In this document: positions 53,818 through 61,316 of the stretch, one piece after another
Layout: every line of letters starts with the position of its first letter
Position numbering within the stretch: the first letter of the stretch is position 1
Source: Henriciella sp.
Lineage (GTDB): Bacteria; Pseudomonadota; Alphaproteobacteria; Caulobacterales; Hyphomonadaceae
DNA length: 64,000 nt
NCBI RefSeq assembly: GCF_029936995.1
Contig: NZ_JAPYRE010000005.1
Span: 124,001 to 188,000, forward strand
Reading direction: 5' to 3'
Program-made: the position numbers and the translations under genes
The notes under the pieces: generated by a model
Databases searched by the model: none
Seen by the model: only the letters and a program-made list of their open reading frames with translations
What the model was told of the DNA's origin: nothing

Positions 53818-53957
53818 AGGCAAATCACTCCAGTTCCAGATTCGGAGCCTCGCGTGAAAAGGTTAACGAAATCTGTTAATCTATTAGGGAAACAGAAATT
53901 GCCTGTGAATGAATTGGGTTAATGCAGTCGGGGTCTGTTGCCCGGCTATGTGCGCGG

Positions 53958-54218
53958 TCAGGCGGCGCGTTTTTCGTCGACGATTTCAGACAGTTTGACC
54001 CCTAATTGCCCATCGGCGACGACGAGACGTCCACGGGCCATAAGGCGGTCTGATACATATATGTCGACCGGTTCGTTGGTGCGTTTTTCAAGCTCGACAA
54101 TTTCGCCATCGCCAAGCGCCATGAGTTCGTCCAGGGACATGCGTGCCTCGCCAAGCACGACATCAACACGGACGGGAACGTCCATGAGGCTGGATTGAAG
54201 TGCACGATTACCGGACAT
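53958..54218 (-). CDS. fliN: flagellar motor switch protein FliN
   Basis: An 86-residue SpoA/FliN-domain protein: LMDVPVRVDVVLGEARMSLDELM, then GDGEIVELEKRTNEPVDIYV and GQLGVKLSEIV. This is the C-ring component that binds FliM, and it interacts with FliH in export. It is short even for alphaproteobacteria (Caulobacter about 110 residues) because only the conserved C-terminal domain is encoded. GGAG lies six bases before ATG 54216-54218. fliM is not in the window. It follows the FliH-position gene after 96 bases. Confidence 0.9.
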   Translation of the reverse strand: MSGNRALQSSLMDVPVRVDVVLGEARMSLDELMALGDGEIVELEKRTNEPVDIYVSDRLMARGRLVVADGQLGVKLSEIVDEKRAA

Positions 54219-54314
54219 GCCTTACTCCACGATGCCGCTGGCGAATCAGTAGCCTCCTCCGGATTGGTTACCGAGGAATGAATGGCTGTCTGCTGGCGGG
54301 ATTGTCTGTGAGCG

Positions 54315-54680
54315 TCAGCTTTGGAAGAGATCGCCCTGTCCGTCAATGAGTTCAGCAGCAATATGGCGCACACGTTTCAGTGCGTCCTGTCTGGCATCAT
54401 CAGAAAGCGAAGCAGTTTCAAGGGTCTTTGCAAGCTCAACAATATGCCCAAGCGCGGTTTTGAGCCCGCTGGCTGAAGCGCTCATGGCGTCTGCATGGAG
54501 CTTCAGTTGCTCATCCTGAACAAGACTGGCTGTGCTGCTGCGTGTATCCTCGAGCAGCGCGGCAAGCTCTGCGATGCTGATCGAGATGCGGTCCTCATCG
54601 GCTGGCTGGACAGATTGCGGGGCTTCGAAATCGGCCCTGAACTCGAACGGCGTTACCGTTTTTGCAGCGCGTGCCGTCAT
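54315..54680 (-). CDS. short protein in the fliH/flbE position
   Basis: A 121-residue, helical, acidic protein (pattern such as ISISIAELAALLEDTRSSTA and LGHIVELAKTLETASLSDDA). It lies between fliG and fliN, where Caulobacter has FlbE, the FliH-like negative regulator of the FliI export ATPase. I see no clear FliH signature in it, and it is about half the usual size. Its start codon overlaps the fliG stop (ATGA), so it is translationally coupled. An assignment as FliH/FlbE rests on position, length of helix and context only. Confidence 0.6.
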   Translation of the reverse strand: MTARAAKTVTPFEFRADFEAPQSVQPADEDRISISIAELAALLEDTRSSTASLVQDEQLKLHADAMSASASGLKTALGHIVELAKTLETASLSDDARQDALKRVRHIAAELIDGQGDLFQS

Positions 54681-55624
54681 TCGATCAGCTCGTCTTCTTC
54701 ATCATTCGCGGCAAGGATTTCGCCACGCTTGGCAAGCCTGCGGGCAATGGCCGTGACCTCGTTACGGGCTTCAAGAATGGCCGAGCGCCGGACCGGGCCG
54801 AGACCGTCAATTTCAGAGCTCAACAGCTCACCGGCGCGCTTGGTCATGTTCCTGAGGAAAACCTGTCGAACGGGTGTCTTTGCACCCTTCAGGGCAATCG
54901 CCAGAACGCCCCGGTCAACGCTTGAGAGTATGGTTTGCACAGCGCCCGGATCGAGGGCGGAAAGGTCATCAAAGGTAAACATCAGGGCCCGGATGCGTGT
55001 CGCGCTTCCCGGTTCATCCCGGTCCAGCGCGGACATGAAACCCTGCTCCAGGCGGGGGTCCAGCCGATCGAAAATACGCGCGACATTTTCGGCACCTTCG
55101 CCGGATTGTTGCCCGCTGCGGCTGGACACGAGATCATTCATTGCCGCTTCAACGACTTTCAGGGCCTCACCGCGTACGCGGCCGAGATTCATCAGGCGCC
55201 GTAATGCCGTGGTTGCCAGCGGGCGAGGCATCAGCCGGACAACATGGGCTGCCGTTTCGGGCCCCAGGCGTGAAAGAATGACACCGACAAGCTGGGGATG
55301 TTCGTGTTCAATGAAGTTGGCGATGATCGCTGGGTCGAGCCTGGCCATCCGGCTCCAGACACTGATGCCTGAGTCCCCCTGACGGTCAGGGATACTTGTG
55401 AAGGCTTCGATGAGAGCGGCGGTGTCGCCACCTGGTCCGGATGCTGCGCCTGCTGGACCGTTCAACTCCATTGCAGTGCTCAACTGACTGGCTTCATCCG
55501 GCGAGAGTTCAGCCCAGACCGCCGAGGCAGAGGGGCCAAGGGCCTTCATCAAACGGGCCGCACGTTGTGTTCCAGGGCTGCTGGAGGGCAGTGGCGGGCT
55601 CATCTTGGTGGCGGGCAAGCTCAT
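54677..55624 (-). CDS. fliG: flagellar motor switch protein FliG
   Basis: The rotor protein transmitting torque from the stator. A 315-residue protein with FliG-N (RAARLMKALGPSASAVWAEL and on), FliG-M with EHPQ (108-111) and GVILSRLGPETAAHVV, and FliG-C with the torque helix MFTFDDLSALDPGAVQTILS and IALKGAKTPVRQVFLRNMTKRAG. Torque charges Lys (IALKG), Arg (KRAG) and Arg (GPVR) are present. The residues matching E. coli Asp288/Asp289 are Ser270/Glu271. The length is slightly below normal (about 330-340). Both ends overlap neighbours (ATGA) in a tight operon. Confidence 0.93.
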   Translation of the reverse strand: MSLPATKMSPPLPSSSPGTQRAARLMKALGPSASAVWAELSPDEASQLSTAMELNGPAGAASGPGGDTAALIEAFTSIPDRQGDSGISVWSRMARLDPAIIANFIEHEHPQLVGVILSRLGPETAAHVVRLMPRPLATTALRRLMNLGRVRGEALKVVEAAMNDLVSSRSGQQSGEGAENVARIFDRLDPRLEQGFMSALDRDEPGSATRIRALMFTFDDLSALDPGAVQTILSSVDRGVLAIALKGAKTPVRQVFLRNMTKRAGELLSSEIDGLGPVRRSAILEARNEVTAIARRLAKRGEILAANDEEDELIE

Positions 55625-56322
55625 CCTGTCTCTCCTTCATTCATCCAGCCGCGAAGTATGCGGGCGGTATCCTGCGGGTGTTCCCGGGCAATGCGCTGGG
55701 CTTCGCCATGAGAGTCCGGCTGCGCGTGCTGTGGTTCTGCCGGCACGGCATGCAGATAAGGCGTGCCCCCTTGGCCTGGCCTTGAAGCCTGTGGGGTCTG
55801 TTCGGGCGCCGGCTCTGAAACGGGGGCACGGTCAGGCCCGGCCTGACGCCTTGGCGCGAAGGCCAGAAAGCCGAGCAGACCGCAGATACCAGCCAGGAGG
55901 CCGAGTTCCATGAAATCGTTTCTCTGCAGGCCACCCGCTGTGCCGGGGGCGAATGCCATGTGTTCGATGCGAAGGCTGTCAGTGGGCGGATCAAACCCTG
56001 TCGCGGCAGTGAGGATTGTCTCGATGCGGGATGTTGTCGCGACACTGAGGTGTTCGCCTGTCTGCGGCGTATCGGCAAGGATCAGGAGGTGGCGATTGCC
56101 GTCTTCATCCGTATGCCCGGCAAGACGGAATGCGTTCTGGCCGAGGACAGGCTCAAGCAGTGATTGAAGCTGGCTGATTTCGGGGGAGGGGCTGGCCGGC
56201 GCGGTTGGCGTCTCGGTGAGGCGTGTGTGTCCACGCCATGCCAGCAGGCACGCGGCAAGACCAAGCGCAATCAGCGCCACCTGCCGCGTGCCTTTAGGCA
56301 TATTGGAGTTCATTGCTGACAT
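55621..56322 (-). CDS. fliF: minimal FliF-like M-ring protein (RBM3 and FliG-binding tail only)
   Basis: A 233-residue protein in the fliF position (normal FliF about 550). TM1 (about 14-29) is followed by a single periplasmic domain of about 48-125: ISQLQSLLEPVLGQNAFRL and SRIETILTAATGFDPPTDSL match the two halves of RBM3. TM2 (about 137-155), a Pro/Gln-rich cytosolic part and GEAQRIAREHPQDTARILRGW (about 206-226), the FliG-binding tail pattern, complete it. RBM1, RBM2 and the beta-collar insertion are missing. AGAGG seven bases before ATG 56320-56322 sets the start, and no upstream FliF remnant exists before sciP. It overlaps fliG (ATGA). Confidence 0.7.
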   Translation of the reverse strand: MSAMNSNMPKGTRQVALIALGLAACLLAWRGHTRLTETPTAPASPSPEISQLQSLLEPVLGQNAFRLAGHTDEDGNRHLLILADTPQTGEHLSVATTSRIETILTAATGFDPPTDSLRIEHMAFAPGTAGGLQRNDFMELGLLAGICGLLGFLAFAPRRQAGPDRAPVSEPAPEQTPQASRPGQGGTPYLHAVPAEPQHAQPDSHGEAQRIAREHPQDTARILRGWMNEGETG

Positions 56323-56391
56323 CAGCCTGCCTCTCAGCTGTACCACGTGTGAAATGCACGGGACGTTCAGCTGGGAATTTGGCGTGTCAGC

Positions 56392-56407
56392 GTAAACGGC
56401 GCTTTAA
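56392..56407. promoter_or_regulatory. CtrA-box-like site upstream of the short fliF
   Basis: On the minus strand TTAA-N7-TTTAC (8 of 9 consensus bases TTAA-N7-TTAAC) lies 70-85 bases upstream of the ATG. In Caulobacter the fliF operon is a CtrA-activated class II operon, so this is the expected place. No sigma-54 promoter was found. Confidence 0.5.
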
Positions 56408-56454
56408 CGATACCGCACGGGCGCCACTGATGGAGTTCCAGATGCCGTAACTGT

Positions 56455-56745
56455 TTAAGAGGCGCGATACTGCTGCAGGCGGGTGGCGCGCAGGCCTTTC
56501 GTGCCGTGCTCGTCGAGAAGCTGGGCCCAGCCATTCAGCTCTTCTTCGCTAAGCGCGTAGCGCTCGCATGCCTCACTCCGGGAAAGAAGTCCGCCGCGGA
56601 CGGCCGCGACCACTTCAGCCTTGCGGCGCGTGACCCAGCGGCTGATACCGGGGGGAGGAAGATCCTCCCGCGTCATTGGGCGACCATCCGGGCCCTTTAC
56701 ACTCAACGTCTTCGCATTCTGCTGCGCCATGAGATTCACCATCAT
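56455..56745 (-). CDS. sciP: CtrA inhibitor protein SciP (DUF1153)
   Basis: A small HTH protein (96 residues) with the SciP core: KGPDGRPMTREDLPPPGISR, RRKAEVVAAVRGGLLSRSEA, CERYALSEEELNGW and HGTKGLRATRLQQYR. In Caulobacter SciP blocks CtrA-RNA polymerase activation at swarmer-specific genes, among them flagellar ones. It lies immediately upstream of the fliF operon as in Caulobacter, 132 bases before the short fliF start. ATG 56743-56745 is used; in-frame ATGs at 56742 and 56730 are alternatives. A weaker CtrA-like sequence lies at 56814-56828. Confidence 0.93.
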   Translation of the reverse strand: MMVNLMAQQNAKTLSVKGPDGRPMTREDLPPPGISRWVTRRKAEVVAAVRGGLLSRSEACERYALSEEELNGWAQLLDEHGTKGLRATRLQQYRAS

Positions 56746-56895
56746 CTATATTTTTCTTCACGGTAGAAACCGGAGACGCTTTCTGCGCCCAGAAGTGGTG
56801 TATCCCAGGCTTCTTAAATCAGTTTTCAGCAAAGCCTGTGAGTTTTCTTGAAAATTAAAAATGGCTCTGGCGGTCCCGTTAAGGCTGTTACACGA

Positions 56896-56937
56896 ACCTG
56901 TCCCGTCATGGATCACCTGTCCTGAAACCGGACAGGT
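56896..56937. repeat. ACCTGTCC repeat cluster between sciP and mnmA
   Basis: ACCTGTCC occurs at 56896-56903 and 56915-56922 as direct repeats, and inverted as GGACAGGT at 56930-56937. The last two form an 8-base-pair hairpin around TGAAACC, followed on the plus strand by a T-rich stretch. It lies just past the mnmA stop. It could be the mnmA terminator (weak on that strand) or a multi-site operator upstream of sciP. Confidence 0.45.
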
Positions 56938-56948
56938 TTATCCATTTT

Positions 56949-58127
56949 TTAGGCCGGAATCCGCTCATCTGCCGGAATTGTGGAGGCAATGAAGCCGCCG
57001 CCCATTACACGAGTTTCACATGAAAAATCGTACAGGACGCAGGCTTGCCCCTTTGCCACCCCTTCTTCCGGGATCGAGAAGTAAACAGCGGGCTGGTTTT
57101 CGTGCCAGCCGAGCTTCGCGGGAAGCGGCTCACGGGTCGACCGGACACGCGCGAGGACGGGCCGGGCCTCATTGCAGGCAGCTTCGAGTGTGCCGTCCCC
57201 CAGCCAGTTCAATTCTTCCATGGTGAGCCCGGCGGTCAGCAGGGCTTCACGTGGACCGACAATCACCCGGCGGGTGGCTGCGTCGATCTTCACCACGAAG
57301 AGGGGTTCGCCGGTAGCAATGCCCAAACCGCGGCGCTGGCCGATCGTATAGTGGATCACGCCCTTGTGCTCGCCGAGCACGCGTCCGTCGATATGCACGA
57401 TCTCACCCCCGCGGCCGGCACGGGGGCGTAGCTTTCGCACGACATCGGCATAAGAGCCCTGCGGGACGAAGCAGATGTCCTGACTGTCGGGCTTGGCCGC
57501 GACGGGCAGGTTGTACTTGTCGGCCAGTTCGCGCACTTCCGTCTTGGGCAGGTTGCCAAGCGGGAAGCGCAGAAAGCCCAGCTGCTCACGCGTCGTGGCG
57601 AACAGGAAGTAGGACTGGTCGCGGGAGGGATCGGCCGCGCGATGAAGTTCCGCGCCGTCTTCTCCATCCGCCCGGCGGATATAGTGACCGGTCGCCAGGC
57701 AATCGGCACCGAGTTCCTTTGCCGTGGCCAGGAGGTCCTTGAACTTCACTGTCTGATTGCAGCGGATACAGGGGATGGGTGTCGAGCCGGTCAGATAGGT
57801 GTCGGCAAAGTCTTCCATGACCTGTTCACGGAAGCGGCTTTCATAATCCAGCACATAGTGTGGGATACCGACCTGGTCGGCGACATTGCGGGCGTCATGG
57901 ATGTCCTGTCCGGCACAGCAGGCCCCCTTCTTCTCGATAGCTGCGCCATGGTCATAGAGCTGCAGCGTGATGCCAACGACATCATAGCCTTCCTCGGCCA
58001 GCATCGCTGCCACGACAGAGCTGTCCACGCCGCCGGACATGGCGGCAACCACACGGGTTTCGGATGGGGGCTTGGCAAATCCAAGCGAATTGAGCCCGCC
58101 AGTACTGGCGGTCGTCAGATCGGTCAT
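56949..58127 (-). CDS. mnmA: tRNA-specific 2-thiouridylase MnmA
   Basis: Transfers sulfur to U34 of tRNA-Lys, -Glu and -Gln. A 392-residue protein with ATP-binding [16 protein letters not shown] (about 29-44), the catalytic cysteines in [10 protein letters not shown] and [22 protein letters not shown], and the C-terminal beta domain ([17 protein letters not shown]). GGAGG precedes ATG 58125-58127. A transcript entering sciP from here cannot be excluded, as the intervening hairpin has no T tail on this strand. Confidence 0.96.
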   Translation of the reverse strand: MTDLTTASTGGLNSLGFAKPPSETRVVAAMSGGVDSSVVAAMLAEEGYDVVGITLQLYDHGAAIEKKGACCAGQDIHDARNVADQVGIPHYVLDYESRFREQVMEDFADTYLTGSTPIPCIRCNQTVKFKDLLATAKELGADCLATGHYIRRADGEDGAELHRAADPSRDQSYFLFATTREQLGFLRFPLGNLPKTEVRELADKYNLPVAAKPDSQDICFVPQGSYADVVRKLRPRAGRGGEIVHIDGRVLGEHKGVIHYTIGQRRGLGIATGEPLFVVKIDAATRRVIVGPREALLTAGLTMEELNWLGDGTLEAACNEARPVLARVRSTREPLPAKLGWHENQPAVYFSIPEEGVAKGQACVLYDFSCETRVMGGGFIASTIPADERIPA

Positions 58128-58315
58128 TTTTATCCTCCAGCGGGTTCAAGGCCCGAAGCAGAAACAGGGGTGTATCGGCACCGACCGTTCATGGAAACAC
58201 GGATCGGGCCGGATCGGCGTGTATATAGTCCAAAGGAACGAAATTGTCAGGGGTGCGGGCTCAGCAGGGCCGTCAGGGGCTCAACCCGTTTGAGGGCCAG
58301 AGACTGGCATACCCT

Positions 58316-58954
58316 TCAGGCTTGATCGCCCTTCCCGATATCGAGCCCGATCGCCTTTGCGAGGGCCTCATGGCCATCGGGGGTGAACAGATGGGCATCC
58401 CAGCCATGTTCACGGGCCGCCGCTACGTTCTCTTCCATGTCATCGATCAGGATGATGCCGCGCCTGGTGTAGCCAAGACTGTCCTCGATGTGGCGGAAAT
58501 AGGCGAGGTCGGGTTTGGCCAGGCACATGCGCCCGGCTGCGAAGACATGATGCATGTGTTCTCCAAAACCCTGCGCCTCGATCCAGTCGGCACGATAGAC
58601 TTCATTATTTGTGGCAATCACGTTGATCGCCCCGGCTTCGCGGGCCTGGCGCACGATGGAAAGCGTCTTCGTGTCTGGCAGGTGGTCCTTGTCGAACCAG
58701 TAATCGACGACTTCTCCGGCGCGGTCGGGGACGCCCTCGCCCGCGGCCCATTCCCCGACGAGTTCATGCAGGTCCGCCTCGCCGACCATGGCTTTCTGGA
58801 AACGCCCGGAGAAGAGATAGTTGGCCAGCGAGCGTATGGAGAGGCCTGTATCCTCCTCGAAGGTTGTCATCCAGAGGAAGATGCCATCACGGACATTCGC
58901 GTTCAGCACGCCGTCGAAATCCCAGGCGATGACTTTGTGTTTTAGCTGGGACAT
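58316..58954 (-). CDS. HAD family hydrolase
   Basis: A 212-residue haloacid-dehalogenase-type phosphatase. Motif I is AWDFDGVLNANV (about 10-21), motif II-like VIATNNEVYRA, and motif IV ILIDDMEENVAAAREHGWDA. A helical cap of about 80 residues follows motif I. The organisation is like subfamily IA (phosphoglycolate-phosphatase/beta-PGM type); the substrate is unknown. It lies upstream of mnmA with a 188-base gap and on the same strand. Confidence 0.88.
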   Translation of the reverse strand: MSQLKHKVIAWDFDGVLNANVRDGIFLWMTTFEEDTGLSIRSLANYLFSGRFQKAMVGEADLHELVGEWAAGEGVPDRAGEVVDYWFDKDHLPDTKTLSIVRQAREAGAINVIATNNEVYRADWIEAQGFGEHMHHVFAAGRMCLAKPDLAYFRHIEDSLGYTRRGIILIDDMEENVAAAREHGWDAHLFTPDGHEALAKAIGLDIGKGDQA

Positions 58955-59015
58955 GGGCGCCTCCCTGAACCTGGCTGGAACCTACGCGGATCAGAGCGGA
59001 TTTCCAGCCCTGCCA

Positions 59016-59744
59016 TCAGACAAGCGCACTGCCTTTCAGCCGGGTGGCAACAGGGTTGCCCTCCGTTCTGGGCCACTGGCCGATAATTTCGGATGGTTCG
59101 TACAGAGACTGGAAATACTCGAAAGTTCTATGGCTGTAATTGGCGCGGATCGCTTCTTCCATGGGTTCGTCTATGTACAGTAATGTCCAGACAAGATCCG
59201 GGCTGAATACGGTCCGGACCATGTCATCGGCCACCGCTCCATTCCCGGCCAACCGGGCCATCTTGTGAAAGACATGAACAAAACGGCGTCGCGATGAGTC
59301 CAGGAGTTCGAATTCGTCCTGCTCTTCAGGGGTCCGGTCTGCCTTTTCGCGCAGGAGGCCATACTTTCCGAGCGTGCCTTTCAGCTCATACTCGCGAAGC
59401 ACATTCGAGGCCTGCCGGAATTCTTCCGAGGCTATGTCGTCCATGAAAGGCATGACGATCTGGAGTGTCAGGGCCTGTCGCTGGTTCTCCGCCATGCGTG
59501 CAAGCTCCTGCTTCTGTATGGCAAGAGCCTCCATCTGGGCGCGCGTGCTGAGCAGGATTCCGATGAGTGCGAAGCCGGAGAAAAAGGCGCTGGCGGCCCC
59601 GAACATGCCGCCATAATGAGAAAAGCGGGCCGTATACTCGTCACTGAAGACATCAAAGATACCGAGAAAAATCGGCACCAATCCAAAAAGAAGCCAGATC
59701 AGGAGGGCTCCGAAAGTGAGCCGAAGCCAGGGAAGTTCGTTCAT
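59016..59744 (-). CDS. predicted two-TM membrane protein of unknown function
   Basis: A 242-residue protein with two N-terminal membrane segments (FGALLIWLLFGLVPIFLGIF and AASAFFSGFALIGILL, about 8-75). They are followed by a helical cytosolic domain (about 80-235) beginning with a coiled-coil-like stretch EALAIQKQELARMAENQRQ and containing LVWTLLYIDEPMEEAI and YFQSLYEPSEIIGQWP. This resembles DUF4760-type proteins, whose role is unknown. ATG 59742-59744 has AAGAGA upstream. It is divergent from cioA. Confidence 0.6.
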   Translation of the reverse strand: MNELPWLRLTFGALLIWLLFGLVPIFLGIFDVFSDEYTARFSHYGGMFGAASAFFSGFALIGILLSTRAQMEALAIQKQELARMAENQRQALTLQIVMPFMDDIASEEFRQASNVLREYELKGTLGKYGLLREKADRTPEEQDEFELLDSSRRRFVHVFHKMARLAGNGAVADDMVRTVFSPDLVWTLLYIDEPMEEAIRANYSHRTFEYFQSLYEPSEIIGQWPRTEGNPVATRLKGSALV

Positions 59745-59885
59745 GATCTCTTCAATGGACTCATTTCTTCGTCCCGTCACCTCTGTTCATGAGCCGCGCT
59801 ATTCCGCCGCGCGTCAGTCTGTATGCTTTTGCCGCGACGTGCCGGGTTTGATAGTCTCATCACAAAATCAACAAAGGCCATGCCA

Positions 59886-61304
59886 ATGGAATTCGATGCG
59901 CTGATCCTGTCGCGGCTCCAGTTCGCTTTTGTCATAGCATTCCATATCATGTTCCCTGCCTTTACGATTGGTCTTGCGGCCTTCCTGGCCGTCTGTGAGG
60001 GCATGTGGCTCTGGACCAGGAAGAGCGTTTTCAAGCGGCTCTATATTCACTGGGTCAAGATTTTTGCGCTCGCCTTTGCGATGGGCGTCGTCTCCGGTGT
60101 CGTAATGTCCTACCAGTTCGGCACCAACTGGTCTGTCTTTTCCGACAAGGCGGGAAGCGTGATCGGTCCATTGCTGGCTTATGAAGTTCTCACCGCTTTC
60201 TTCCTGGAAGCGACATTCCTCGGCGTGATGCTGTTCGGCTGGAAGCGTGTGGGCAACAAGCTGCACTTCATCGCGACCTGTGCGGTGGCGATCGGCACGA
60301 CGATTTCGGCCTTCTGGATCCTTTCGGCAAACAGCTGGATGCAGACACCGGCAGGTTATGCGATCGACGAGACGACCGGGAATTTCTACGCGACCGACTG
60401 GCTGGCCGTGATCTTCAATCCGAGTTTCCCGTCGCGCTATGTCCACATGATGCTGGCCGCGTTCATCACCACCGCGGCGGTGATCATGGCGGCAGGCGCC
60501 TGGCAGGTGATCCGGCGGCACTCCAGCCAGCCGACACGCTGGCAGATACGCATGGCGGCGGGAACGCTCTGTCTCCTCATGCCGCTTCAGATCATTGCGG
60601 GGCACTGGTCCGGCGAGGTCGCGCATGAGCATCAGCCTGCGAAGATTGCGGCGATGGAAGGCTGGTGGGAGACGCGCGCGGTGCAGCCGACAGTCCTGTT
60701 TGCGCTGCCTGATGAAGAGAATGAACGCAATATCGCAGAGCTTTCGATACCGGGGACGAGCCCATACCTCTTCTTTAATGTTGAAGGAGACCTTGAAGGG
60801 CTGAAGGCCTTTCCGGAAGACGAGCGTCCGCCTGTCTGGCTGGTTTTCTGGGGCTTCCGCATCATGGTGGGCGCCGGGCTGGCCATGCTGGTGCTCGGCA
60901 TATGGGGCGCTGTCCTGTGGTGGCGTGACCGGATCGACAGGCCGGGCATCTTCCACTGGCTTGCCATTCCCGGGGGCGCGCTCGGCTTTGTTGCCGTCAT
61001 CAGCGGCTGGGTCGTCGCGGAAGTTGGCCGGCAACCCTACACGGTTTATGGCGAGCTCCGGACCGAGGACAGCCTTGCGCCGGTCACGACCGGGCAGGTG
61101 GCGACCTCGCTGATATTCTTCATGGTGGTCTATGCCATCATCTTCACTGCCGGCACGGTTTACATGGCGCGGATTGCCACGCGCGGCTTCGGCGATGATC
61201 CGACCGATCCGCCTGAGCGCGAAAACCGTGCGCCAGGCAGCCCTCTCGGCTCAGTCAGCGAGAAGGCGAAAGTGCCGACGCTCAAATCAGAACCGGACGA
61301 ATAG
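59886..61304 (+). CDS. cioA: cyanide-insensitive bd-type quinol oxidase subunit I (CioA)
   Basis: A 472-residue quinol oxidase subunit with heme ligands in LQFAFVIAFHIMFPAFTIG (His20) and RYVHMMLAAF, and a Met ligand region later (about 385). The Q-loop is short (AGHWSGEVAHEHQPAKIAAM, GWWETR), which marks the CIO branch rather than long-loop CydA. It reduces O2 with ubiquinol, tolerates cyanide and does not pump protons. AAAGG eight bases before ATG 59886 sets the start; an ATG six bases earlier is too close. cioB follows after 12 bases. Confidence 0.96.
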   Translation: MEFDALILSRLQFAFVIAFHIMFPAFTIGLAAFLAVCEGMWLWTRKSVFKRLYIHWVKIFALAFAMGVVSGVVMSYQFGTNWSVFSDKAGSVIGPLLAYEVLTAFFLEATFLGVMLFGWKRVGNKLHFIATCAVAIGTTISAFWILSANSWMQTPAGYAIDETTGNFYATDWLAVIFNPSFPSRYVHMMLAAFITTAAVIMAAGAWQVIRRHSSQPTRWQIRMAAGTLCLLMPLQIIAGHWSGEVAHEHQPAKIAAMEGWWETRAVQPTVLFALPDEENERNIAELSIPGTSPYLFFNVEGDLEGLKAFPEDERPPVWLVFWGFRIMVGAGLAMLVLGIWGAVLWWRDRIDRPGIFHWLAIPGGALGFVAVISGWVVAEVGRQPYTVYGELRTEDSLAPVTTGQVATSLIFFMVVYAIIFTAGTVYMARIATRGFGDDPTDPPERENRAPGSPLGSVSEKAKVPTLKSEPDE

Positions 61305-61316
61305 GGGGAAGACGAT

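Noticed and set aside
53863-53879. TTAAC...TTAA repeat upstream of flhF as CtrA box
   Set aside because: The spacer between the TTAA elements is nine bases, not seven, so it does not fit the CtrA consensus.
58128-58315. GC-rich gap between mnmA and the HAD gene as a possible RNA gene
   Set aside because: Several partial inverted repeats are visible, but no tRNA cloverleaf or T-loop sequence could be built.
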